Numbered from the stretch's first letter, positions 42,403 to 51,622 are shown. The stretch: 64,000 nt of DNA from Carbonatibacter sp965199245 (GCA_965199245.1 CBDAQP010000001.1:868001-932000), one strand, 5' to 3'. Program-made: numbers and translations. Notes: generated by a model not told the origin, from the letters alone.

Positions 42403-42461
42403 TGGATGAAAAATGGCGACCCGGCCAAAGACGCAACCAAGACACTCCGTCGTGCATCGCA

Positions 42462-43118
42462 ATGTCTCAAGGTGCCGCACCCAAAAATTCAATGCTCAAA
42501 AGTCCGACGCGCAGGACACAGGACGAACGGAGCGCACAGATGCGCGGACGCCTGCATGCGGCAACGATCGCGCTGTTGATCGAAGTTGGTTATTCAAACA
42601 CCACCACGGTCGGAATCGCCCGCCGGGCCAACGTATCACGCGGGGCCCAGACGCATCACTACCCTGAAAAAATTGATCTCATTGTCGCAGCGACAGAGGA
42701 CATGTTCTGCGGCTTTGCCCGCGACCTTGAACACCTGGCGAAAAAATTGCGTCAGGAAAAATTGAATATGGAACAATTCCTCGAAACACTCTGGACAGAA
42801 ATTATCGAAGGAAACTGGTTCTATGCCTCGCTCGAAGTCATCGTCGCCGCCCGTGGTGATGAGTTGCTCAAGGCACGGCTTCAACCCCACATCTACGACC
42901 TCCACCGCCGTTTTGAAGACATCTGGACAGCAACCTTTAAACAACGCGACGGCTCGCGCCTCGACCCTGTTGTGTTGATGAATATTGTAATGAACAGCTT
43001 TCGCGGTATGTCCGTTCAGGCCGTTCTACGCACAGACAAAGACTATTATCACCAGATGCTTGCCGCCCTTTTTGCGTTGATGGACGGCAACATTCAGCCC
43101 AAAACAGAACCCGGATAG
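42462..43118 (+). CDS. TetR/AcrR-family regulator
   Basis: This protein of about 218 residues (from MSQGAAPKNSMLKS) has an N-terminal helix-turn-helix (AATIALLIEVGYSNTTTVGI then ARRANVSRGAQTHHYPEKID, about 35-75) and a helical ligand domain. An ATG at 42399 lies inside the operator and is unlikely to be used. It probably controls the following transporter and dipeptidase genes, with only 111 bp to the binding-protein start and the same orientation. The ligand is unknown. Confidence 0.82.
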   Translation: MSQGAAPKNSMLKSPTRRTQDERSAQMRGRLHAATIALLIEVGYSNTTTVGIARRANVSRGAQTHHYPEKIDLIVAATEDMFCGFARDLEHLAKKLRQEKLNMEQFLETLWTEIIEGNWFYASLEVIVAARGDELLKARLQPHIYDLHRRFEDIWTATFKQRDGSRLDPVVLMNIVMNSFRGMSVQAVLRTDKDYYHQMLAALFALMDGNIQPKTEPG

Positions 43119-43229
43119 GTCTTGACCCAACAATCCGGGGGCTGTGCTGAAAACAAAAAGAAACAGGACAACATGTTTGTAAACCTGTCACAACAAGTAA
43201 GTCACTGCCATGAACGACTGGAGGAAAAA

Positions 43230-44402
43230 ATGAAGAAAACATTACTCTTTTTCACTGCATTTTTCACCTTGGGAAGCGGGCTTGCATTCGCAGGCGATGC
43301 AACTGGCGTGAGCGATGACAGCATTAAAATTGGTGTCATGGGGCCTTTTTCCGGCAATGCCTCATCCTACAGCAAGGCCCAGGTCGGGATGATGGCCTAT
43401 TACGATAAAATCAACCAGGACGGTGGCATTCACGGGCGAAAATTGATCGCCATTCCCGAAGACACCGCCTGCGATCCCGGGAAGGGACTCGCCGCTGCCA
43501 AAAAGCTGATTTCACAGGATAAGGTTTTCATGCTCCACGGCAATTCCTGTAGTGGGGTCGCCACCGCCATTCGCCCCGTAGTCAAAAACGCCGGGTTGCC
43601 GTGGATCGTCGCGCACGCAGTCAGCGATTCTATTTCAAAACCCCTTGCCCGCAATATCTTCCACGGTGTCCCCACAGGATCCGCCAATGGACGCACGATG
43701 GCTGATTTCGTGTTGTCTAAACCGGATGCAAAACGCATTGCCATTATCGAACATTCAAACGACTGGGCGCACAGTTATTCCAATCCGGCGCGCAACCGCC
43801 TGAAAGAAAAAGGCATAACCCCCGTCGCCGAGGTCGCGATGGAGCGTGGACAAACCGATGCAACCGCCCAAATTTTCAAAATTCGCGAATCAAGGCCCGA
43901 CTTTATCATTGCCGCACTCTACGAAGCAGAAACGGCAATTTTTCTGCGCGACCTGAAAAAATACGGCATCAATGACATTCCAATCATGGGAACCGCAGGG
44001 ACAGACCTTGAAAATACGCTCAAGCGTGTCGGCGACCCCGATGCGGTCAAAAACTACTTTGTCCTTCATTACTATGTCGATAACCTCGATGGGCCAAAGC
44101 TGAAACCGTGGGGTGATATGATCAGGGAACACCGCCCCGGCGAGGAAATCAGCTCCTTTAGCTATGTTTCAATTGGTTCTGCCATGGCACTCGTCACTGC
44201 ATTAGAAAAGGTCGGGCCTGATCTGACACGCGCAAAATTGATGGCAGAGCTTGAAAAAATTCGCGGACTTGAAACCGGTATTCTCGCTGGCCCCATCACC
44301 TGGACGGCAGAGGATCATCAGGGCTTGAAAAAAGCCGCCGCTGCCGGATTCGTCAACGGAAAACCAACGGTCTTGAGGTCCTGGGGCGTTCCTTTGCAAT
44401 AG
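43230..44402 (+). CDS. Branched-chain-type ABC transporter substrate-binding protein
   Basis: This 390-residue periplasmic protein has a signal peptide (MKKTLLFFTAFFTLGSGLAF, cut after FA/G). The Leu/Ile/Val-binding (Peripla_BP_6) fold shows IKIGVMGPFSGNASSYSKAQ, GGIHGRKLIAIPEDTACDPG and KLISQDKVFMLHGNSCSGVA. The start at 43230 follows GGAGGAAAA. It feeds the LivHMGF-type transporter encoded next; the pairing with a dipeptidase gene suggests an amino acid, peptide or amide ligand, by inference only. Confidence 0.88.
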   Translation: MKKTLLFFTAFFTLGSGLAFAGDATGVSDDSIKIGVMGPFSGNASSYSKAQVGMMAYYDKINQDGGIHGRKLIAIPEDTACDPGKGLAAAKKLISQDKVFMLHGNSCSGVATAIRPVVKNAGLPWIVAHAVSDSISKPLARNIFHGVPTGSANGRTMADFVLSKPDAKRIAIIEHSNDWAHSYSNPARNRLKEKGITPVAEVAMERGQTDATAQIFKIRESRPDFIIAALYEAETAIFLRDLKKYGINDIPIMGTAGTDLENTLKRVGDPDAVKNYFVLHYYVDNLDGPKLKPWGDMIREHRPGEEISSFSYVSIGSAMALVTALEKVGPDLTRAKLMAELEKIRGLETGILAGPITWTAEDHQGLKKAAAAGFVNGKPTVLRSWGVPLQ

Positions 44403-44470
44403 TCTGCATCCGCCAGGGGACTCTTGCCCTCTGGCTTTCGCACTCATTCCCTAAAGGAAATTTAAAAAAA

Positions 44471-45340
44471 ATGTTCATGCAACTGACGCTCAGCGGGCTG
44501 TCACAGGGGGCAATTTATGCCTTGATTGCCCTGTCCCTCACCGTGGTCTACCGCGCCACGACCATTGTTAATTTCGGACATGGAGATTTTGTCATGGCGG
44601 GGGCCTTTGTCGCCTACGTCCTGACCGTTTTACTCGGTGTTGCCGTCCTACCCGCAACAATTCTGGCAGTTGTGGTGCTTTTTCTTTTGGGTTTGTGTTT
44701 CAGTCGGGGCCTGATCCGACCCATTCGTGGCGGGCCGCACATTGGATTCGCCTTAATGTCCATTGCCATTGGCTATGTCTTTCGCGGGATTGCGCGCATG
44801 ATCTGGGGGCGGGAAGTCTTCCCCATGCCCCGCCTGTTCGACATGAAACCCCTGCTCATCGGTCATCTTGTCATCACCGGAGAGGCCCTGTTTATAATGG
44901 GGATAACGGCTGTGATGTTGATTGTTTTCTTTGCCGTTTTGATCCTGACCGACATGGGAAAAATGATTCAGGCTGTTTACCAGTCCGCACGGGGCGCACA
45001 GCTGATCGGTATCAATGTCAATCGTTTCAATGATCTCACCTGGGGGATTGGGGCGACTCTTGGGGCTATTGGTGGTGTCTTGATTGCCCCTGTTTCTCTG
45101 CTCCACCCCGACCTTGGTGCAAGTTTCCTAATCAAGGGCTTTGCCGCCATGACACTGGGCGGGTTCGGGTTGCTGTCAGGGGCTGTGATTGGCGGGCTGG
45201 TTCTCGGCATCGCGGAACAGTATTGCGGGGCCTATATCAACTCTGCCTTGATCGATATTACCGCCTATCTCGTCATCGTGGTCGTCCTCGTCCTGCGCCC
45301 GCACGGCCTGTTTGGACGCAAAACGATTGTAAAGGTTTAA
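44471..45340 (+). CDS. Branched-chain-type ABC transporter permease, LivH-like
   Basis: This 289-residue membrane protein has about eight TM helices and the LivH motifs GLSQGAIYALIALSLTVVYR, ATTIVNFGHGDFVMAGAFVA and GATLGAIGGVLIAPVSLLHP. GLVLGIAEQYCGAYI sits near the end. It starts 68 bp after the binding protein and ends 2 bp before the livM-like gene. Confidence 0.9.
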   Translation: MFMQLTLSGLSQGAIYALIALSLTVVYRATTIVNFGHGDFVMAGAFVAYVLTVLLGVAVLPATILAVVVLFLLGLCFSRGLIRPIRGGPHIGFALMSIAIGYVFRGIARMIWGREVFPMPRLFDMKPLLIGHLVITGEALFIMGITAVMLIVFFAVLILTDMGKMIQAVYQSARGAQLIGINVNRFNDLTWGIGATLGAIGGVLIAPVSLLHPDLGASFLIKGFAAMTLGGFGLLSGAVIGGLVLGIAEQYCGAYINSALIDITAYLVIVVVLVLRPHGLFGRKTIVKV

Positions 45341-45342
45341 CA

Positions 45343-46305
45343 ATGCTGAGTTCCCAACAACTGAAACTGCGCACCGGACTTTTTTGGAGCGTCCCTGTCA
45401 GCTTGCTGGCCCTGCCCCTTTTGACGAATGACTATACCCAATATGTCTTTAATTCTATTTTGATTTTCGCGCTGGTGACGCTGGGTTACAACATTGTCAT
45501 CGGCAACCTTGGCCAACTGGCCTTTGCCAATACGGCATTTTTCGGAATAGGTGCCTATGCTTCGGGACTTGCGGTGCAAGCTGGGGTACCGTGGATTGCG
45601 ACCATCCCCATCGCCGGACTGATCGGGGGATTCGGGGGATTTATCGCCTCTGCCATCGCCTTGCGCGGGATTCGTCTCTACTATCTGGCCATCATGACCC
45701 TGGCCTTTGGCGAATTGATGCGCTGGTTCTATATCCACGCCAAAGACATCACGGGCGGAACGGACGGTCTGGCTCTTCCGGTGCAGTCTTTATTCGGTTA
45801 TGCGCTGACCTCTGACGGTGTGAAATTTTATATTTTTCTGGCGGTCACTGTCTTACTGGTCAAGGCGACGCTGAACCTTTTACGCTCTCACTGGGGCCGC
45901 GCCATTATGGCGGTGCGTGAAAATGAACTGGCAACCGCCGCACTGGGTATTCCGACGGCGCGGGTCATCATCATGGCCTTTGTCTGGTCGGGGTTTGTCG
46001 TCGGCTGTGCCGGGTCACTTTTTGCCCTTCATACCAGCTATGTCTTTCCCGAAAGTTTCGGGATGCTCCACCTGATTGTCAGCTTTGCAATGGTTCTTGT
46101 CGGCGGCCCCGGCTCTGTACTCGGGACTATCCTGGGGGCGACAACCCTGACTCTTTTGCCCGAATATCTGCGGGCCTTTCCGGGGGTGGAGGAATTGTTT
46201 TTCGGCCTCATTATCATTGCGGTCTTGTTGGTTTTGCCGGATGGATTGGCCAGCCTGCTCCGAAAAATATCGCCCCTCTTTATCGAACGCTATTACAGGG
46301 AGTAG
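45343..46305 (+). CDS. Branched-chain-type ABC transporter permease, LivM-like
   Basis: This 320-residue membrane protein shows LVTLGYNIVIGNLGQLAFAN then TAFFGIGAYASGLA, IALRGIRLYYLAIMTLAFGE and GRAIMAVRENELATAALGIP. The EAA-type cytoplasmic loop contacts the ATPases. The ATG at 45343 was chosen; a longer frame from 45223 only overlaps the upstream gene. Confidence 0.9.
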   Translation: MLSSQQLKLRTGLFWSVPVSLLALPLLTNDYTQYVFNSILIFALVTLGYNIVIGNLGQLAFANTAFFGIGAYASGLAVQAGVPWIATIPIAGLIGGFGGFIASAIALRGIRLYYLAIMTLAFGELMRWFYIHAKDITGGTDGLALPVQSLFGYALTSDGVKFYIFLAVTVLLVKATLNLLRSHWGRAIMAVRENELATAALGIPTARVIIMAFVWSGFVVGCAGSLFALHTSYVFPESFGMLHLIVSFAMVLVGGPGSVLGTILGATTLTLLPEYLRAFPGVEELFFGLIIIAVLLVLPDGLASLLRKISPLFIERYYRE

Positions 46306-46309
46306 ACTC

Positions 46310-47074
46310 ATGACACAGCTACTGACTGTCGAACAGCTCAGCGTCAGCTTTGCCGGACTGCACGCGCTCAAAGACCTGTCCTTGACCCTGGCGCGGGGAC
46401 AGATCCTTGCGGTGATTGGGCCAAATGGTGCGGGGAAAACAACACTGTTCAATGCAATCTCGGGCTACGTCCCCCCAACGGGTGGACAGGTCTGGCTCGC
46501 AGGGCAAGACCTCGCGGGGAAAAGCCCGCACTACATCGCCCGCGCCGGTATTCGCCGCACCTTTCAAAACGGCGGGCTGTTTCCAGCCTTGAGCGTACTG
46601 GAAAATGTTTTAACCGGACTTCATGCCGAAACACAGGGCAGTTTCCTTGATATTATCCTCGGACGGCGCAGGGCCATTGACTCAGAACGTGACATGATCG
46701 CCCGCGCCCGTGACCTGTTGACGGTGATGGGTATGGAAAAAATGTCGGATACGCGCGTCGGCGACCTGTCGGGCGGACAGCAGCGTATTGTCGAAATTAT
46801 CCGCACGGTCGCCAGTGAACCACCCGTGTTATTGTTGGATGAACCTGCAGTGGGGCTATCACCGCTTGCCCGGGATCAGATGATGCAAATTATCCATCGT
46901 CTCGCAGGGGAGCAAGGCACAGGAATTCTATTGATTGAACATGCGGTTGAATTGGTCATGGCAGGCGCAGATCGCCTGTTGGTCATGGCAGCGGGGCAGG
47001 GCATCGCTGAAGGCCCCCCTGACGACATTCGCCAGAACCGCACAGTGCTGGAGGCCTACCTTGGACACGCCTGA
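46310..47074 (+). CDS. ABC transporter ATPase, LivG-like
   Basis: This 254-residue ATPase has Walker A GPNGAGKTTLF, the LivG-type insert FQNGGLFPALSVLENVLTGL, signature DLSGGQQRIVEII, Walker B VLLLDEPAVGLSP and switch His LLIEHAVELVM. Its 3' end overlaps the probable TTG start of the next gene. Confidence 0.92.
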   Translation: MTQLLTVEQLSVSFAGLHALKDLSLTLARGQILAVIGPNGAGKTTLFNAISGYVPPTGGQVWLAGQDLAGKSPHYIARAGIRRTFQNGGLFPALSVLENVLTGLHAETQGSFLDIILGRRRAIDSERDMIARARDLLTVMGMEKMSDTRVGDLSGGQQRIVEIIRTVASEPPVLLLDEPAVGLSPLARDQMMQIIHRLAGEQGTGILLIEHAVELVMAGADRLLVMAAGQGIAEGPPDDIRQNRTVLEAYLGHA

Positions 47075-47795
47075 AATACTTATGACAATCCGTAATCTGC
47101 ATGTGTCCTATGGCAAAAAGCCTATCTTACGCGGGGCCAGCTATGACATCCAGCGCGGCGAATGCTTGACGCTCCTGGGCGCGAATGGGTCAGGCAAATC
47201 AACCTCGCTCAATGCCATCTGTGGCTTTATACCCTCAACCACTGGTTCAATTCGCCTGAGTGATACAGGTTTGGGCGATAAAGAGCTGGTCGGAGAGGAA
47301 CCGCATAAGGTTTTCGCCTATGGCGTGGCCCAGGTCAGCCAGGCCCGGGACCTGTTTCCTGACCTGAGTGTTACCGATAATCTGCGCCTCGGGGCCATGC
47401 GACGTGGGGCGCGGATGGCGACGCAGACACTGAACAGCATATATGACCGCTTCCCCCGCCTTGCAGAACGACAGCGGCAGGCCGTTCGCACTCTTTCGGG
47501 TGGGGAACAACAGATGGTCGCCATCGGGCGCGCCCTGATGTCACATCCAAAACTTTTGCTCCTGGATGAACCGTCGGGGGGGTTATCGCCTGAATTTTGC
47601 GAAGAAATCGCCCTCATCATGGACGGACTCAAGGCCGAAGGCGTGACCCTGTTGATGGTTGAGCAGAATCTCAAGCTGGCCTTTCGGGCCGCCGACCGAT
47701 TTATTGTCCTGCGCGACGGACTGGTCGTGGACGGCGGCGATGTCAAGGCGATGGAAAACAGCCACGATGCCATTATCCGTAATATTTACCTCTGA
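47061..47795 (+). CDS. ABC transporter ATPase, LivF-like
   Basis: This 244-residue ATPase has Walker A GANGSGKSTSLNAICG, signature TLSGGEQQMVAIGRALM, Walker B LLLLDEPSGGLSP and LLMVEQNLKLAFRAADRFIV. A TTG at 47061 (giving MDTPEILMTIRN) has a GGAGG site at the right distance and overlaps livG by 14 bp. ATG 47082 is the more conservative start. The inter-domain stretch SDTGLGDKELVGEEPHKVFA is a little longer than usual. Confidence 0.9.
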   Translation: MDTPEILMTIRNLHVSYGKKPILRGASYDIQRGECLTLLGANGSGKSTSLNAICGFIPSTTGSIRLSDTGLGDKELVGEEPHKVFAYGVAQVSQARDLFPDLSVTDNLRLGAMRRGARMATQTLNSIYDRFPRLAERQRQAVRTLSGGEQQMVAIGRALMSHPKLLLLDEPSGGLSPEFCEEIALIMDGLKAEGVTLLMVEQNLKLAFRAADRFIVLRDGLVVDGGDVKAMENSHDAIIRNIYL

Positions 47796-47809
47796 AAAGG
47801 AACCAAAAA

Positions 47810-48784
47810 ATGACAAACAACACACTCCACGACGACCTGATCGTTTTTGACGGGCTGGTGGTCTCCAAATGGAGCGCAGATATTTTCCACGCGATGAAAA
47901 CCGGCGGCCTGACGGCGGCGAACTGTACCTGCTCGATTTGGGAAAATTTCCGCGAAACCATGTTAAATATTGCCCAATGGAACCAGATGTTCACCACCCA
48001 CGGGGATTTGATTACCAGGGCAACAACTGTTCAAAGTATTCGCCACGCCAAAGAAAACGGCAAAACGGCGATTGTTCTGGGCTTTCAAAATACCTCTGCC
48101 TTTGAAGACCGTGTCGAATTTGTTGAAATTTTCAAACAACAGGGCGTCGGCATTGTCCAGATGACCTATAACACGCAAAACCTGGTCGGCAGTGGGTGCT
48201 ATGAAAGTCGCGATGGCGGACTATCGGATTTTGGATACGATGTTGTTGCAGAAATGAACCGCGTTGGCATTCTCTGTGATCTCAGCCATGTTGGCCCACA
48301 GACCTCTGACGATGTGATCCGTGCCTCACAAAAACCCGTCGCCTATAGCCACTGCCTGCCTGCGGGACTCAAGGCCCACCCGCGCAACAAAACCGACGAC
48401 CAGCTCCGCACCATTGCTGATCATGATGGCTTTGTCGGCGTGACCATGTTTCCGCCTTTCCTGAAAAATGGCAATGACTCATCGCTCGCAGACTACGTTA
48501 ATGCCATCGATTATATTGTCAACCTGGTCGGGGAAGACAGGGTTGGCTTTGGAACCGACTTTACCATTGGCTATGACAAGTCCTTTTTTGAATATATCAA
48601 CCGAGACAAGGGAACCGGGCGTCAACTCACAGAAATATGGGACGTCAGGTTTCCCAGGGGTCTGGAGTCCCTCGCCGCCTTTCCCAACTTGACCGCCGCA
48701 ATGGAACAGGCCCGCTGGTCCGAGGACAAAATTCGCAAAATTATGGGAGAAAACTGGTTGTCCTTACTTGCGCGCGTTTGGTAA
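47810..48784 (+). CDS. Peptidase M19 (membrane dipeptidase)-family protein
   Basis: This 324-residue TIM-barrel protein shows FDGLVVSKWSADIFHAMKTG then GLTAANCTCSIWENF, VLGFQNTSAFEDRVEFVEIF, ILCDLSHVGPQTSDDVI, PVAYSHCLP and RVGFGTDFTIGYDKS. The two His of the second metal site (DLSH, YSH) and the final Asp (GTD) remain. The DGHND motif that supplies the first metal ligands in classical renal-type dipeptidases is DGLVVSKW here, and the bridging Glu is not evident. It is the last gene of the transporter operon (14-bp gap), so it probably acts on the imported compound. Confidence 0.82.
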   Translation: MTNNTLHDDLIVFDGLVVSKWSADIFHAMKTGGLTAANCTCSIWENFRETMLNIAQWNQMFTTHGDLITRATTVQSIRHAKENGKTAIVLGFQNTSAFEDRVEFVEIFKQQGVGIVQMTYNTQNLVGSGCYESRDGGLSDFGYDVVAEMNRVGILCDLSHVGPQTSDDVIRASQKPVAYSHCLPAGLKAHPRNKTDDQLRTIADHDGFVGVTMFPPFLKNGNDSSLADYVNAIDYIVNLVGEDRVGFGTDFTIGYDKSFFEYINRDKGTGRQLTEIWDVRFPRGLESLAAFPNLTAAMEQARWSEDKIRKIMGENWLSLLARVW

Positions 48785-48907
48785 GTCATACACTGCATCT
48801 TCCCAAAAACTCCTCACGCCTTGTTTACTGCCCGGATTCTGTGCATACTGTGTGCATGACATAAGGGGGACAATAGGGAGAAGTTGTCCACACCCCCAGG
48901 AGAAATG

Positions 48908-49702
48908 ATGCGGCAATATCTCAACCTCATACAGGATATTCTGGATAATGGAACCGACAGCCCCGACCGCACGGGGACGGGGACGCGGGCAGTTTTTGGG
49001 CGGCAGATGCGCTTTGACCTGTCACAGGGTTTTCCCATCCTGACCACGAAAAAACTCCACATTCGCTCCATTATCCATGAACTGCTCTGGTTCCTCAGCG
49101 GGGCAACCAATATTCGCCCCCTCAATGAACAGGGGGTCACCATCTGGGACGAATGGGCGGATGAAAACGGCGAACTGGGGCCAATCTATGGGCATCAATG
49201 GCGATCCTGGCCTGCGCCCGACGGGTCATCTATCGATCAGGTCGCAACGTTGCTTGACGGACTGAAAAACAATCCCTTTTCGCGGCGGCATATCATTTCC
49301 GCGTGGAATGTTGCCGACCTTGAACGCATGGCCCTTCCCCCCTGTCACAGTTTGTTTCAATTCCATGTGGCGCAGGGTCAGCTCTCTTGCCAACTCTATC
49401 AACGCAGTGCAGATGTTTTTTTGGGCCTGCCGTTTAATATCATGTCTTACGCGCTGTTGATTCACATGGTCGCGCAACAGGTCGATCTGCGTCCCGGTCA
49501 CTTTATTCACGTTTTGGGCGACGCCCACCTCTACCAAAATCACCTTGACCAGGCCCGCACACAGCTTAAACGCCCCCTGCGCACTCTGCCACGGTTGGCG
49601 ATCACGCGACAACCAGATAGCCTGTTTGATTATCAGTTTGAAGACTTCACAATCACAGGCTACGATCCCCACCCCCACCTGTCCGCCCCCATTTCTGTCT
49701 GA
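48908..49702 (+). CDS. thyA: Thymidylate synthase
   Basis: This 264-residue enzyme methylates dUMP to dTMP with methylene-tetrahydrofolate. MRQYLNLIQDILDNGTDSPD is the N-terminus; other blocks are DRTGTGTRAVFGRQMRFDL, ALPPCHSLFQFHVAQGQLSC with the catalytic Cys, YQRSADVFLGLPFNIMSYAL and HVLGDAHLYQNHLDQ. ATGATG occurs at 48905/48908. The second ATG has better spacing from AGGAG and gives the same length as the E. coli enzyme. folA follows by 10 bp. Confidence 0.97.
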   Translation: MRQYLNLIQDILDNGTDSPDRTGTGTRAVFGRQMRFDLSQGFPILTTKKLHIRSIIHELLWFLSGATNIRPLNEQGVTIWDEWADENGELGPIYGHQWRSWPAPDGSSIDQVATLLDGLKNNPFSRRHIISAWNVADLERMALPPCHSLFQFHVAQGQLSCQLYQRSADVFLGLPFNIMSYALLIHMVAQQVDLRPGHFIHVLGDAHLYQNHLDQARTQLKRPLRTLPRLAITRQPDSLFDYQFEDFTITGYDPHPHLSAPISV

Positions 49703-49712
49703 GGCCCCGCAT

Positions 49713-50243
49713 ATGCCCCCCACTCCTCCAGTCGCGATGATTGCCGCGCACGGAAAAAACCGCGTGATTGGTGCAGAGAATGCCATGCCTTGGCATATTC
49801 CGGCGGATTTGAAATTTTTTCGGGAAAAAACCTGGGGTAAGCCCGTCATCATGGGGCGTAAAACCTTTCAATCCATCGGTCGCGCCCTGACAGGTCGTGT
49901 CAATATTGTCATCACCCGCAACAAGGCCTTCACCGCCCCGGGCATCATCACCGCCCCAACCCCCGATCACGCCCTGAAACAGGCCCGGGAAAAAGCCCCA
50001 GATGCCGAGGAAATCATGATTATCGGCGGGGCGCAGATTTACCGCCAGATGCTTGACCAGGCAACGCGCCTTTACCTGACAGAAATCAACCTCGCCCCCG
50101 ACGGCGATGCTTTTTTTCCCGACTACAAAAACACAGGCCACTGGTCAGGAACCTGGCGTGAGTCGCACGGGACAAACAGCACCGAACCCGCTTTTGACTT
50201 TGTGATCTACTGCCGTACAGACGAAGGACACCCAAAACGATGA
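49713..50243 (+). CDS. folA: Dihydrofolate reductase
   Basis: This 176-residue DHFR has AMIAAHGKNRVIGAENAMPW then HIPADLKFFREKTWGKPVIM, GRKTFQSIGRALTGRVNIVI and EEIMIIGGAQIYRQML. It regenerates tetrahydrofolate used by ThyA, hence the pairing. The start at 49713 is conserved. The next gene's ATG (50240) overlaps its stop. Confidence 0.96.
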   Translation: MPPTPPVAMIAAHGKNRVIGAENAMPWHIPADLKFFREKTWGKPVIMGRKTFQSIGRALTGRVNIVITRNKAFTAPGIITAPTPDHALKQAREKAPDAEEIMIIGGAQIYRQMLDQATRLYLTEINLAPDGDAFFPDYKNTGHWSGTWRESHGTNSTEPAFDFVIYCRTDEGHPKR

Positions 50244-50994
50244 CACAAAAAGCGCATCTTCTCCTCGCAATTCTTTTTACGGGAATTCTGTCGAAGTGGC
50301 GAAAGAGATTATCATCTTTGCTGGAAATATCCCCCCACACATGACACAGGACGGCACGGGGCGGGAAGCAGACATTATGTCTGCCACGCTCAAAGCCTGT
50401 GGGCACCGGGCCAAATTTATTGTTCAACCCTTTCCCCAACGCTGGGACAAATATCGAAACGACCCCGCTGTTGATGCTGTGGCAACGGTTCCAGGTAACT
50501 TTGGTCTGCCGGGGGCGCAATCAGTCACCTACATCAATTATCACGACGGCGTTTCTGTCGTGGGCGACACGGTCCCCAAAAGCCTGTATGATCTGTCCGG
50601 TTTGAATGTCGTGGCCTTTACCGGGGCGCAATCGCTCCTGCCGGGGTTACAGGCCGCGCGGGCAACCTTTCAATCCTACCACGAAACATCAAACCAACCG
50701 GAACAGCTGCGGCGTCTCTTTGCGGGGCGTATCGATGCCGTTATCGGTGACGGCCTGATCTTTGCCAACTCTGTCGCCCGGTTACGCGCACAAGACCAAA
50801 AAGAACTGCCCGCTCGCTTTCACGCCATCTTTGCCCCGACCCCCTATCACATGGTCTTCCGCGATTCGACCATGCAACAGGATTTCGACCGGTGCTATCA
50901 CGACTTAAAAGCGGCGGGTAAAATTGATGCCATCAATGACACCTACCTCACAGATCACCGCGCCACCCTCGGCGACACCTATCAGGGACTCTGA
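50240..50994 (+). pseudogene. Periplasmic substrate-binding protein (SBP_bac_3 type), frameshifted at the signal peptide
   Basis: The ATG at 50240, overlapping the folA stop (ATGA), gives a good signal peptide (MTQKAHLLLAILFTGILS). The mature protein is in another frame: VEVAKEIIIFAGNIPPHMTQ, DGTGREADIMSATLKACGHR, NFGLPGAQSVTYINYHDGVS and FAGRIDAVIGDGLIFANSVA. One or two bases are off around 50285-50295. If the shift is real, only a cytoplasmic form from GTG 50296 could be made. A sequencing error would restore an intact exported solute-binding or sensor-type protein. Confidence 0.7.
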
Positions 50995-51001
50995 CAAAAA
51001 A

Positions 51002-51235
51002 ACTGATCCCCGCCCCAGGCGACTGGAGGGGAAAAGGTCAAAAAGGGGGGGAGAATGCTTGGCCTCCCCAGGAATATGTGTAGAGATCGACTCCACTGGC
51101 GAAATTAAAATCCGTGAAAGTGAAAATCTGAAATCCCGGATTCGAGGGCATTTAGAATGGGCAGAACGACATAAGGGCGGTTTGAAGACAAGACGTTTAG
51201 AAAAGATTTTACAAAACACCTGCGCCAACAATTAA
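51002..51235 (+). other. Low-confidence coding remnant after the binding-protein gene
   Basis: The frame ending at 51235 reads VEIDSTGEIKIRESENLKSR then IRGHLEWAERHKGGLKTRRL and a stop. The composition looks protein-like but the start is unclear (the open frame begins inside the upstream gene) and no family is recognised. The rest of 51236-51286 holds nothing I can name. Confidence 0.25.
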
Positions 51236-51286
51236 ACCTGAAAACGCTTACTTGATCCCCCACCTAACTTGTGGCGTGACTCTCAT

Positions 51287-51438
51287 TATGTCGCGCCCTG
51301 ACTCTAAAATATGTCGATTTTGCGAATCGTTATCATTTTGTGAGGACGCAACCTATCTTATAACAAAATCGACACACCCAAGCGGGACAAGAAACGATCA
51401 AATGACTGATGCTCAAAGACGACTCATCGCACGACATA
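51287..51438. mobile_element. IS/MITE-like element D, left copy
   Basis: This 152-bp element has imperfect terminal inverted repeats TATGTCGCGCCCTGACTC and TATGTCGTGCGATGAGTC (14 of 18 match). Inside is a perfect 11-bp inverted repeat TGTCGATTTTG (51313) / CAAAATCGACA (51364). It is about 85% alike, inverted, to 53948-54098. It has no transposase, so it is non-autonomous if mobile. A small reading frame starts inside it at 51402. Confidence 0.75.
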
Positions 51439-51566
51439 TTTACGCACACACTACCTCAACCAACACAATCAGATACGACCAAATCGCCGACGGACGCGGC
51501 CAGCTTTCAGACGGCCAGCAACCCCGCGACGGACAACAACTCTACGACATCATCTGGCCATTCTGA
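51402..51566 (+). CDS. Possible 54-residue protein starting inside element D
   Basis: The frame reads MTDAQRRLIARHIYAHTTST, NTIRYDQIADGRGQLSDGQQ and a short end IWPF, closed 14 bp before a strong terminator. The inverted copy of element D begins an equivalent frame at 53984 (MTGAQRPLIARHIYAHPTTR), so the first 16 codons are conserved with two substitutions. This may be selection or simply shared DNA. Function unknown. Confidence 0.35.
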   Translation: MTDAQRRLIARHIYAHTTSTNTIRYDQIADGRGQLSDGQQPRDGQQLYDIIWPF

Positions 51567-51580
51567 TCCACAACTCCAAA

Positions 51581-51609
51581 AGGCCCCACATCACGTGGGG
51601 CTTTTTTTT
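51581..51609 (+). terminator. Rho-independent terminator
   Basis: Stem GCCCCAC-atcac-GTGGGGC (51583-51601) followed by a run of eight or nine T. Very strong by eye. It would end rightward transcription before the RloAB cassette. Confidence 0.9.
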
Positions 51610-51622
51610 ACAACCACTGAAA

